Shown here: one piece after another, positions 1 through 5,251 of the stretch
Numbering within the stretch: position 1 is the stretch's first letter
How the letters are laid out: every line of letters begins with the position of its first letter
Translations under genes and position numbers: made by a program
The notes under the pieces: generated by a model
What the model was told of the DNA's origin: nothing
Databases searched by the model: none
The model's input: the letters and a program-made list of their open reading frames with translations, nothing else
Assembly (NCBI GenBank): GCA_947565475.1
Contig: CANOGI010000143.1
Coordinates: 1-6,040 of the forward strand
Source of the DNA: an uncultured Eubacteriaceae bacterium
Lineage (GTDB): Bacteria > Bacillota > Clostridia > Lachnospirales > CAG-274
Length of the DNA: 6,040 nt
Direction: 5' to 3'

Positions 1-172
1 AGGAGCGTATTTTTTCGTAAAATTATTTTTATTTCCTCTTTGTGCGGTGTTTCCTATACTAATCTCATTTAAAAACTGGATATAACACGTCTCTTGAAGC
101 TAAAAAAACAAAATATTTATTTTATTTAAAATTTCTCAGATTGCCCAGCGGCCCTCTTTACGCCTCCGGCGT

Positions 173-324
173 GTCAATACTACTCGAATTTTTGTATAAC
201 AAAAATTCTTGTAACCCACGGGAAAAGTATTCGCCTTTGTATTCAGGGTGAGCTTACACTCCCCTTGAATATAAGAATAAGTTCCCCATCTTAATAAGCA
301 GGTGACTTACTCTGTCAGTAAAAA
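173..324 (+). repeat. Dispersed structured repeat, copy 1
   Basis: This is the first of four related blocks in the window, all in the same orientation. The strand is assigned by that common reading direction; the direction of transcription, if any, is unknown. It begins at GTCAATACTACTCG and ends at CTGTCAGTAAAA. Hairpin 1 is perfect here: GAATTTTTGT (186-195), loop ATA, ACAAAAATTC (199-208). Hairpin 2 (GCGAA/TTCGC in other copies) is decayed to GGAAA/TTCGC. Hairpin 3 pairs TTGTATTCA with TGAATATAA through one G-T wobble. Hairpin 4 pairs AGAATAAGT with ACTTACTCT with one mismatch. It lies in gene-free DNA. It could be a non-coding RNA, a REP/MITE-like element or a paired terminator; the sequence alone does not decide. 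Confidence 0.8.
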
Positions 325-422
325 AACAAAACGCCTAACGCTAACCTTTCAGCGCTCCGTTTCAGTAAAATACTTTTTATTTTTGCATAGCTTTATCCAG
401 CGTTTAAAAATATAAAGGCACT

Positions 423-477
423 AAAAATAATTTTTCAAAAAAACACTAACACTTCAATTTTTTTGAAAATTATTTTT
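423..477. repeat. Imperfect inverted repeat (hairpin)
   Basis: The arms at 423-443 and 458-477 are complementary over 20 pairs with a single bulged T in the left arm, around a 14-nt loop. The stem is nearly all A/T (AAAAATAATTTTTC... pairing with ...GAAAATTATTTTT), and each inner end is a run of seven A or T. It could be a bidirectional terminator for a gene outside the window or a decayed mobile-element core. No gene end is close enough to decide. Confidence 0.55.
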
Positions 478-636
478 GTTTTTATTATCCGGTATTTCCT
501 TAAATCACAAAATAATAACGTCTCACGAATAAAGTATATTAAAATTATTCACATAACCAAATAATTAATCATAATTTACAAGTTGATAAAAAGGGAATTT
601 TAATAGCTGAATATATAATGGATTTCTTTATTGTGG

Positions 637-707
637 AATTACTGTAACGGCACAGCTTTGAGATAAGTCTGATATTTAGCGTGGCCGTCATAAATTTTGT
701 GAATCAT
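637..707 (-). other. Short coding-like tail, possible gene remnant
   Basis: On the minus strand a 22-codon reading frame opens at ATG (705-707) and closes with TAA (639-641); its C-terminal part reads KYQTYLKAVPLQ. I do not recognise a family. A segment at 4872-4909, just past the stop of the small Cys-motif gene, matches the last 38 bases on the minus strand at 29 of 38 positions and reads QTYF-stop-ITPLH in the same frame. That makes a shared, decaying gene end or a short non-coding repeat more likely than two chance open frames. The ATG lies inside a possible -10 hexamer, so that promoter could not give a transcript containing it. Confidence 0.25.
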
Positions 708-734
708 TATAGCGTAAAAGAAAAACTCTTACAA
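706..734 (-). promoter_or_regulatory. Possible sigma-A promoter, leftward
   Basis: Minus-strand TTGTAA (729-734) is followed after exactly 17 bp by a perfect TATAAT (706-711). The predicted start would be near 699 and would read leftward through gene-free DNA. No gene with a ribosome binding site follows within the window, so if it is real it would drive a non-coding transcript or a gene left of base 1. In such AT-rich DNA a chance match is quite possible. Confidence 0.35.
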
Positions 735-971
735 AAATATTATCTCAAAACAAAAAAATAATATGCTCTCTATATCTTGAAAATTAAGTAAATACAGTAT
801 AACTTTTACAAAAAATATTTTTCAATTAATAGACTTATTAAAAAACTACGATAAAGCCTTGGTTTTCATTTTTTTAGCCTTCAGGCAATTACAGTAAATA
901 AACTTATCTCGGTTTTATAATAACGTGAGTCCGACAGAATTTATAGTTAATAAAACCTTTTTCTATCGCAA

Positions 972-1098
972 AAAGTTCCAAACCTCCAAAAATGCGTTTT
1001 AAGAATAAAAACCTTGAGGCTCTGCCAAAGGTCGGCTTACTCCGCCCGCACTTCTTTGCGGCGCCTATTGCCTATTGAAAAAAGTTTGGCAAAAACTT
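972..1098. repeat. Degraded repeat-like block
   Basis: This block is GC-richer than its surroundings and has no reading frame. The outer parts carry CCAAAC near the left end and GTTTGG near the right end, within AAAAAGTT-type and AAAAACTT-type sequence, as in a decayed inverted-repeat element. Inside are a small perfect hairpin, CCGCA (1046-1050) with TGCGG (1057-1061), and a tandem CCTATTG CCTATTG (1064-1077). The general look resembles intergenic repeats seen in clostridial genomes, but only one copy is present here, so its repeat status is inference. Confidence 0.3.
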
Positions 1099-1159
1099 CT
1101 GAGCAAAACTACGTTTTGTTGTTATTTTTCATCAAACTTCACGTTATAATAAACAAAAT

Positions 1160-1244
1160 TTAAAATACTAAGAAAATAATAAAAAAATAAAACAAACACA
1201 ATTAAAGTTTGTTTTATTTTTTTATTATTTTCTTAGTATTTTAA
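1160..1244. repeat. 38-bp perfect inverted repeat behind hflX
   Basis: The arms 1160-1197 and 1207-1244 are perfect reverse complements over 38 bp, with a 9-nt loop (ACAATTAAA). The stem is almost wholly A/T, beginning TTAAAATACTAAG at the outer end and closing with AAAC/GTTT. It starts 35 bp beyond the hflX stop, so it may end the hflX transcript, but it is far longer than a usual terminator stem and lacks a GC-rich core. Its length and perfection also suit a palindromic mobile-element remnant. The 8-mer AACAAAAT abuts the left arm (1152-1159) and recurs 10 bp beyond the right arm (1255-1262); this may be chance. Confidence 0.85.
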
Positions 1245-1278
1245 TTTTATAAAGAACAAAATATTTTTTAAACCCACT

Positions 1279-2538
1279 TTATTTTAAACAAAAACTCTGC
1301 AATCTGTTATAACTCTCGTTATCAACGTAAATTTTAAAATAAAACCCCTTCTCAGTATTTTCAGAACTTACAATCTCGCAATTACCGTGTACAAAGTCAA
1401 CCATACCGCCCTTATCATATGGTATTAAGATTTCAACCCGTTTTTTAAAACTCTTTACGGTATTCTCAACTTTCTCAAGAAGTTCGGCTATTCCAGTCCG
1501 CTTTTTAGCGGAAATTGATTGGCTCGCGATAGCTCTCTGGTCTTTCGGCAAAGGAAAAACAGCCTCTTCCTTATCAATTTTGTTAAATACTGTTATAATT
1601 GGCTTTTCCTCACAGCCAAGCTCGTTTAAAGTCTCATAAACCACTTTCATATGTCTTTCTCTGGAAAAGTTCGACGAATCGACTACGTGGAGAATTATAT
1701 CAGCGTATTTGACTTCCTCAAGGGTTGATTTAAAAGCTTTTATTAAATTGTGGGGAAGCTTCTGAATAAATCCTACCGTATCCGTAAAAAGATACTCCGC
1801 CCCTGACGGCAGCCTCACCTTTCTCGTGGTTGTGTCTAATGTCGCGAAAAGCTTGTCTTCCTCAAGAACACCGGCGTTTGTGATAGTGTTCATAAGAGTT
1901 GACTTTCCAGCGTTTGTATATCCGGCGAGGGCGATTACGGGAATTTTATTTTTTACCCGCTTTTCCCTGAGCACTTTTCTATGTTTCTCAATTTCTTTAA
2001 GCTCTTTGTTAAGTTCTGAAATTCTGTCAGAAATATTTCTTCGGTCCGTCTCAAGCTTTTTTTCTCCCGGTCCTCTTGTTCCTATTCCTCCTCCTAAACG
2101 GCTTAAACTTTTTCCCTGCCCGGTAAGGTGAGATAAGCTGTATTTAAGCTGAGCGAGCTCAACTTGAACTTTTCCCTCTGCCGAGTGAGCTCTCGCGGCG
2201 AAAATATCAAGAATTAAAAGAGTTCTGTTCATAATTTTTGTCTCAAGAATATTTTCCATATTCCTCATCTGATTGGCGGTAAGCTCATCATCGCATATTA
2301 CTCCTGTAGCGCCCGTCTCCTTTATATACTCTTTAAGCTCCTCAAGCTTTCCTTTTCCGAAATAATGCGCCCTGTGAACACCCTCCCTCTTTTGGATCAT
2401 TCTCCCGACGCACTTGGCTCCTGCCGTTTTAGCAAGGTCGTAAAGCTCATCAAGACTGCTTTCGGCGTCATACACGTCATCGCCCTGGTCTATTCCTATA
2501 AGTATTACTTTCTCTTCTTCCTCTTCTGTATTATGCAT
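1279..2538 (-). CDS. hflX: GTPase HflX
   Basis: This 419-residue protein is a full-length HflX, a GTPase of the TRAFAC class that binds the large ribosomal subunit and in studied bacteria splits stalled or stress-inactivated 70S ribosomes. The N-terminal HflX domain (about 10-165) includes YFGKGKLEEL (59-68) and the family signature GGGIGTRGPGE (149-159). A helical linker rich in K and E (about 165-197) leads to the G domain: G1 GYTNAGKST (206-214), the switch region LFATLDTTTRKV (230-241), G3 DTVGF (253-257), G4 NKID (319-322) and G5 SISAK (341-345). A C-terminal domain follows (about 365-419). The start at 2538 has AGGGGTG at 2544-2550 on the minus strand at suitable spacing; the acidic opening (TEEEEEK) is ordinary for this variable end. 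It is transcribed alone, divergently from metK. Confidence 0.96.
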   Translation of the reverse strand: MHNTEEEEEKVILIGIDQGDDVYDAESSLDELYDLAKTAGAKCVGRMIQKREGVHRAHYFGKGKLEELKEYIKETGATGVICDDELTANQMRNMENILETKIMNRTLLILDIFAARAHSAEGKVQVELAQLKYSLSHLTGQGKSLSRLGGGIGTRGPGEKKLETDRRNISDRISELNKELKEIEKHRKVLREKRVKNKIPVIALAGYTNAGKSTLMNTITNAGVLEEDKLFATLDTTTRKVRLPSGAEYLFTDTVGFIQKLPHNLIKAFKSTLEEVKYADIILHVVDSSNFSRERHMKVVYETLNELGCEEKPIITVFNKIDKEEAVFPLPKDQRAIASQSISAKKRTGIAELLEKVENTVKSFKKRVEILIPYDKGGMVDFVHGNCEIVSSENTEKGFYFKIYVDNESYNRLQSFCLK

Positions 2539-2602
2539 AAAAACACCCCTTTCATCTTCTGTTCGGCACAGTGACTTTTAGCCGCCGCGTCCCTCTCTAC
2601 AA

Positions 2603-2755
2603 GTCAAGACTACTTGAATTTTTGTATAAGAAAAATTCAAGTAACCAACAGCGAAAGTATTCGCCTTTGTATTCAGAGTGAGCCTAAACTCCCCCTGAAT
2701 ACAAGAGTGAGTTCCCCCCCACTTCTTGAGCTGGTGACTTTCCTGTCGGTTAAAA
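2603..2755 (+). repeat. Dispersed structured repeat, copy 2 (in hflX leader)
   Basis: Hairpin 1 in this copy is extended: CTTGAATTTTT (2613-2623) pairs perfectly with AAAAATTCAAG (2631-2641), where copy 1 has unpaired bases at the two added positions. Hairpin 2 is GCGAA-AGTA-TTCGC (2651-2664). Hairpin 3 pairs TTGTATTCAG (2667-2676) with CTGAATACAA (2695-2704). Hairpin 4 is the weakest of the family here. The block ends CTGTCGGTTAAAA. If the hflX promoter at 2798-2826 is right, this copy is transcribed in antisense sense as most of the hflX 5' leader, so it could influence hflX expression. Confidence 0.85.
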
Positions 2756-2797
2756 ATTTATACATCAAATAAATTTTATTTTGACTAATGGACACAT

Positions 2798-2826
2798 AGT
2801 ATAACATAGTATATGGCAAAAATCAA
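2798..2826 (-). promoter_or_regulatory. Likely sigma-A promoter of hflX
   Basis: On the minus strand TTGATT (2821-2826) and TATACT (2798-2803) are separated by exactly 17 bp, close to the TTGACA/TATAAT consensus. Transcription would begin near 2790 and give hflX a leader of about 250 nt containing repeat copy 2. The -10 lies in a tandem 10-bp repeat (TATACTATGT twice on the minus strand, 2794-2813), which duplicates the hexamer; only the downstream one has a properly spaced -35. A promoter nearer to hflX cannot be excluded. Confidence 0.55.
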
Positions 2827-2931
2827 TATTTTATTTATAATACGCACGGAAATCAATCACACAAATCAATTCTTAAAAATTTTTATAATGTTTTTTTATT
2901 AAAAATATTAATTAGGCGCTGCCCAAACCCG

Positions 2932-2955
2932 TCAACTTTCTTGAAAGAAAGTTGA
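2932..2955. repeat. Small palindrome beside the MITE-like element
   Basis: TCAACTTTCTT (2932-2942) and AAGAAAGTTGA (2945-2955) are perfect reverse complements separated by two bases; a real hairpin would pair the outer nine with a 6-nt loop. It sits nine bases left of the MITE-like element and follows GGCGCTGCCC. It may belong to an older repeat into which that element was inserted, but only one copy is in view. There is no long T-run on either side, so a terminator role is weak. Confidence 0.5.
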
Positions 2956-2964
2956 ACAAAGAAC

Positions 2965-3134
2965 TTTATAGTCAAATCACTTGAAAATCCGAACAAGTTC
3001 GGCGGCTAAAAATCCTTTTTACTGTGTCATCGTCAGTCGGCGTAGGCTTTCGACTACGCTCTCCTTCCTCTTCCTTGTAAAAACAATTTTTATCTCGTCT
3101 CCTTTTGCTCCTTTTCAAGTGATTTGACTATAAA
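2965..3134. mobile_element. MITE-like element with 23-bp terminal inverted repeats
   Basis: The 23-bp ends at 2965-2987 (TTTATAGTCAAAT...) and 3112-3134 (...ATTTGACTATAAA) are perfect reverse complements, about 170 bp from end to end. The inside has no substantial reading frame. It contains the palindrome CCGAAC-AA-GTTCGG (2989-3002) and a small stem GCGTAG/CTACGC around 3040-3060. If the outermost bases TA on each side are read as a target duplication, the ends would be TAGTCAAATCACTTG and its complement; TA targets are typical of IS630/Tc1-mariner-type elements, so non-autonomous mobilisation by such a transposase is a reasonable inference. No transposase is in the window. Its right end is 51 bp from the metK -35 box. 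Confidence 0.75.
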
Positions 3135-3149
3135 TCGGCTTTGCCAGAC

Positions 3150-3179
3150 AAAAATTGATTTGCGTGTAAATCAATTTTT
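3150..3179 (+). terminator. AT-rich stem-loop before the metK promoter
   Basis: AAAAATTGATTT (3150-3161) pairs with AAATCAATTTTT (3168-3179) around GCGTGT, and one further T follows. The T-rich 3' arm resembles a Rho-independent terminator, but the stem has no GC-rich core. It lies five bases upstream of the metK -35 box, where it could insulate metK from read-through. It could equally be a structural remnant of repeat DNA. Confidence 0.4.
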
Positions 3180-3184
3180 TATTG

Positions 3185-3213
3185 TTGACAAACCTCTGTG
3201 GCAATAGTATAAT
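3185..3213 (+). promoter_or_regulatory. Consensus sigma-A promoter of metK
   Basis: TTGACA (3185-3190) and TATAAT (3208-3213) both match the sigma-A consensus perfectly and are separated by exactly 17 bp. The start site should be near 3220, giving a leader of about 217 nt that contains the SAM riboswitch and its terminator. A maximal promoter controlled downstream by attenuation is the expected arrangement for an S-box gene. Confidence 0.9.
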
Positions 3214-3250
3214 ATATAGCGTAAGTTTTAAAAATTAATATTAATGATAC

Positions 3251-3352
3251 ACTTATCAAGAGAGGTGGAGGGATAAGGGCCCTGTGAAACCCGGCAACCG
3301 GCTTTTTGCATCGGTGCTAATTCCCCCGGGTCACCACTTCCGGAAGATGAGA
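3251..3352 (+). ncRNA. SAM-I (S-box) riboswitch aptamer
   Basis: The leader carries the conserved S-box landmarks in order. P1 is CTTATC (3252-3257) pairing with GATGAG (3346-3351). Next come AGAGGTGGAGGGA (3261-3273), the GGCCC-containing segment, TGAAACCCGGCAACC (3285-3299) and GGTGCTAATTCC (3313-3324). P3 forms from ACCG (3297-3300) and CGGT (3312-3315). S-adenosylmethionine binding stabilises P1 and favours the terminator that follows, lowering expression when SAM is plentiful. Here it controls metK, the SAM synthetase, so the product directly represses its own synthesis. The match to the family is strong in both sequence and position. Confidence 0.96.
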
Positions 3353-3362
3353 AATTCATTCT

Positions 3363-3386
3363 AAAGACCCGAAAGGGTCTTTTTTT
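3363..3386 (+). terminator. Riboswitch expression-platform terminator
   Basis: AAAGACCC (3363-3370), tetraloop GAAA and GGGTCTTT (3375-3382) form a perfect 8-bp stem that runs into four more T. It begins 11 bases beyond the aptamer and ends 50 bases before the metK start, so it is the attenuator used when SAM is bound. GGGTC inside the aptamer (3328-3332) is complementary to the GACCC of the terminator (3366-3370) and is one possible antiterminator partner in the SAM-free state; that pairing is my inference. Confidence 0.93.
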
Positions 3387-3436
3387 ATTAAAATTTATAA
3401 CACCAGCGCAATAATAAAGTTAAGGAGGTTTTAATA

Positions 3437-4603
3437 ATGAGAAAAATGTTTACTTCAGAATCCGTTACGGAGGGACATCCTGATAAAATATGTGACAGAA
3501 TTTCCGACGCCGTGTTAGACGCTATAATAGCGAAAGACCCCTACGCGAGAGTAGCGTGCGAGACTATGACAACAACAGGCCTTATAATGATAGCCGGGGA
3601 AATCACCACAAACTGTTACGTTGACCTTGAGGCGATAGCGAGAGAGACCGTTAGGGAAATAGGATACGACAGAGCGAAATACGGCTTCGACTGCGACTCC
3701 TGCGCTGTTGTCACATCTGTCAAGGGACAGTCTCCCGACATCGCTCAGGGCGTAAATAACGCGCTTGAGTCAAGAGATAATGAGGCGAACGAAAAAGACA
3801 CAGGAGCGGGAGATCAGGGTATGATGTTCGGCTTCGCCTGTGATGAAACCGATGATTTAATGCCTATGCCCATTTACCTTGCCCATAAACTTACAAAAAG
3901 GCTTACGGAAATGCGCAAAAACGGAACGCTTACTTATCTTCGTCCTGATGGAAAATCACAGGTTACCGTTGAGTACGAAAACGATAAACCAATAAGAGTG
4001 GATAACGTCGTAATCTCAACTCAGCACAGCCCAGAGGTAACTCAGGAACAAATAAGGGAAGACGTTATAAAACACATCATAGAGGCGGTTATTCCCGCTG
4101 AACTTATAGACAAGGACACAAAATATTACATAAATCCAACCGGCAGATTTGTTATAGGGGGACCTCAGGGCGACTGCGGTCTTACGGGCAGAAAAATCAT
4201 CGTTGACACTTACGGTGGATACGCAAGCCACGGCGGCGGCGCTTTCTCAGGAAAAGACCCTACGAAAGTAGACCGCTCGGCCGCTTACGCCGCTAGACAT
4301 ATAGCTAAAAATATAGTGGCGAGCGGTATCGCCAAAAAATGCGAGATAGAACTCGCCTACGCCATAGGCGTGGCAAAGCCTCTGTCAATTCTTGTAAACA
4401 CTTACGGAACAGGTAAAATTTCCGACGATGAAATCGTAAAACTTATCGAGGAAAACTTTGACCTGCGTCCGGCGGCGATAATAAAGAATTTTGATTTAAG
4501 ACGGCCAATATATAAACAAATCTCCGCTTACGGTCATTTCGGAAGGTCAGATATTGACGTTCCGTGGGAAAAACTTGATAAAGTGGATATATTCAAATTA
4601 TAA
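3437..4603 (+). CDS. metK: S-adenosylmethionine synthetase (methionine adenosyltransferase)
   Basis: The cytosolic enzyme joins methionine and ATP to give S-adenosylmethionine, phosphate and pyrophosphate. The 388-residue length fits the bacterial family. The N-terminal motif GHPDK (13-17) supplies the catalytic His14 and metal-binding Asp16. The central signature GAGDQGMMFGFACDET (123-138) and the C-terminal GGGAFSGKDPTKVDR (266-280), with its phosphate-binding Lys and Arg, are intact, as is VIGGPQGDCGLTGRKIIVDTYGG (239-261 region). The start is fixed by AAGGAGG at 3422-3428, eight bases before ATG. It forms a single-gene transcript with its own promoter and SAM-I riboswitch; a stem-loop follows 36 bases past the stop. 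No motif is missing, and I see no sign of recent transfer. Confidence 0.98.
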   Translation: MRKMFTSESVTEGHPDKICDRISDAVLDAIIAKDPYARVACETMTTTGLIMIAGEITTNCYVDLEAIARETVREIGYDRAKYGFDCDSCAVVTSVKGQSPDIAQGVNNALESRDNEANEKDTGAGDQGMMFGFACDETDDLMPMPIYLAHKLTKRLTEMRKNGTLTYLRPDGKSQVTVEYENDKPIRVDNVVISTQHSPEVTQEQIREDVIKHIIEAVIPAELIDKDTKYYINPTGRFVIGGPQGDCGLTGRKIIVDTYGGYASHGGGAFSGKDPTKVDRSAAYAARHIAKNIVASGIAKKCEIELAYAIGVAKPLSILVNTYGTGKISDDEIVKLIEENFDLRPAAIIKNFDLRRPIYKQISAYGHFGRSDIDVPWEKLDKVDIFKL

Positions 4604-4639
4604 TGAAAGTCAATAAAAAAATATCTCTATAAGCGTAAA

Positions 4640-4675
4640 AACACCTTATATGGCTCTTAAACCATATAAGGTGTT
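4640..4675. terminator. Bidirectional stem-loop terminator after metK
   Basis: AACACCTTATATGG (4640-4653) and CCATATAAGGTGTT (4662-4675) form a perfect 14-bp stem with an 8-nt loop. It lies 36 bases past the metK stop and is the best candidate for ending that transcript, though the rightward side lacks a T-run. On the leftward strand the stem is continued by TTT, giving GGTGTTTTTACG, so it may work better for transcripts from the small gene at 4918-5115. It sits between convergent genes, where a shared terminator is expected. Confidence 0.7.
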
Positions 4676-4701
4676 AGACTGTCAAAAAAACTAAATAGTT
4701 A

Positions 4702-4847
4702 AAACTACTCGAATTTTTATATAACAAAAATTCTCGTAACCGACGGCGAAAGTATTCGCCTTTGTATTCAAAGTGAGCTTGCACTCCTCATGAACACAAG
4801 AGGAAGTCCCCCGCTAAAAAAACGGGGGACTTCCTCTATCTTTTAAA
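4702..4847 (+). repeat. Dispersed structured repeat, copy 3
   Basis: This copy lies between the convergent ends of metK and the small Cys-motif gene. Hairpin 1 pairs GAATTTTTAT with ACAAAAATTC, with one end mismatch. Hairpin 2 is GCGAA-AGTA-TTCGC (4746-4759). Hairpin 3 pairs TTGTATTCA with TGAACACAA, with one mismatch. Hairpin 4 is a perfect 15-bp stem listed separately (4799-4837). In hairpin 4 several pairs differ from copies 1 and 4 by matched changes on both strands, such as T-A in place of G-C. The tail CTCTATCTTTTAAA matches the CTCTGTCGGTTAAA end of other copies. The preceding 20 bases do not match the other copies, so the left boundary is near 4702. Confidence 0.82.
4799..4837. terminator. 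Strong 15-bp hairpin, fourth stem of repeat copy 3
   Basis: AGAGGAAGTCCCCCG (4799-4813) and CGGGGGACTTCCTCT (4823-4837) are perfectly complementary around CTAAAAAAA. It is the most stable hairpin in the window and aligns with the weaker fourth hairpin of the other three repeat copies. It follows the small gene at 4918-5115 (leftward) by about 80 bp and metK (rightward) by about 195 bp, so it could end either transcript. Neither side has a proper T-run (rightward ATCTTTTAAA), so a different structural role is possible. Confidence 0.6.
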
Positions 4848-4871
4848 CATTTAGCAATTTTTTTCCTATGT

Positions 4872-4909
4872 AATTAATGTAACGGCGTAATTTAGAAATA
4901 AGTCTGTTT
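4872..4909 (-). pseudogene. Second copy of the short coding-like tail
   Basis: Read leftward, this segment matches 637-674 at 29 of 38 positions, including CAGACTTAT and CCGTTACA. In the matching frame it reads QTYF, a stop, then ITPLH and a stop, against YQTYLKAVPLQ and a stop at the other site. It begins 9 bases after the stop of the small Cys-motif gene. An ATG shares one base with that stop, but the frame it opens closes after eight codons. It may be a decayed gene end or a short non-coding repeat; I cannot tell which. Confidence 0.25.
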
Positions 4910-4917
4910 ATAAAACA

Positions 4918-5115
4918 TTATAACAACTCTAAAGCGCGTTTATACAACGGGTCTAAATCACATCCGCATCCGCCGCACTCTTTATCAGCCTGTTCTATAG
5001 CTAATCTAAAAGCCTCTTTATCCCCTTTACCGTTTAACCATTCCCCCGCGGGATTCGCTATTAAGTCCCAACCAGACTCCGCGAATTTTTCCATAATCGC
5101 TTTTAATTCTTCCAT
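4918..5115 (-). CDS. Small conserved-looking protein with C-x2-C-x-C motif
   Basis: This encodes a 65-residue protein of unknown function. It has a clear GAAAGGAGA ribosome binding site (5125-5133, minus strand) about 10 bases before ATG, which supports translation and fixes the start. It is acidic and mostly helical in character (MEELKAIMEKFAESGWDLI at the start, DPLYKRALELL at the end). The motif CGGCGCD places Cys at residues 47, 50 and 52, a spacing that could bind a metal or Fe-S cluster or take part in thiol chemistry; three Cys in one short protein might also imply dimer formation. There is no signal peptide or membrane segment, so it should be cytosolic. It stands alone, leftward, downstream of the MATE gene with repeat copy 4 between them. 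I do not recognise a named family. Confidence 0.8.
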   Translation of the reverse strand: MEELKAIMEKFAESGWDLIANPAGEWLNGKGDKEAFRLAIEQADKECGGCGCDLDPLYKRALELL

Positions 5116-5251
5116 AATGTGATTTCTCCTTTCAGGTTTTTACAGCAATTTCAAAATAGATAAATATTTTATCCAATTTTTTTACGATTTAGGCGTTTTA
5201 ACCCCCTGACTAAGCTGCTCTTTAAAAAGCGGTTGACTTTCTCCATAGGGG

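Larger units (their letters stand above)
1..1278. other. Gene-free AT-rich stretch with hairpins and repeats
   Basis: I see no credible protein-coding gene in this 1.28-kb stretch; all frames are broken by frequent stops and the composition is far more AT-rich than the genes to the right. It contains a copy of the dispersed structured repeat (173-324), a 20-bp hairpin (423-477), a possible leftward promoter with a short coding-like tail (637-734), a degraded GC-richer repeat-like block (about 972-1098) and a long perfect inverted repeat (1160-1244) just beyond the hflX stop. No tRNA or rRNA is recognisable. A gene may lie to the left of base 1, but nothing here shows which strand it would be on. 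Confidence 0.7.

Noticed and set aside
1..60. Possible start of a gene at the left edge (AGAGGA on the minus strand near 36-41)
   Set aside because: No ATG, GTG or TTG follows at suitable spacing with an open frame to the edge.
612..647. Very short rightward frame (ATG near 618, nine codons)
   Set aside because: Too short, without a ribosome binding site, in AT-rich DNA where such frames arise by chance.
1152..1262. AACAAAAT as target-site duplication around the 38-bp inverted repeat
   Set aside because: The left copy abuts the arm but the right copy is 10 bp away, and an A-rich 8-mer is likely to recur by chance here.
1826..2131. Rightward 101-codon open frame
   Set aside because: It lies wholly inside hflX on the opposite strand, whose protein has all GTPase motifs; the composition (runs of Ser and Phe) is typical of an antisense shadow.
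2365..2574. Rightward 69-codon open frame over the hflX start
   Set aside because: It is antisense to the 5' end of hflX, with no ribosome binding site or family motif.
4016..4231. Leftward 71-codon open frame
   Set aside because: It is antisense to the well-conserved centre of metK.
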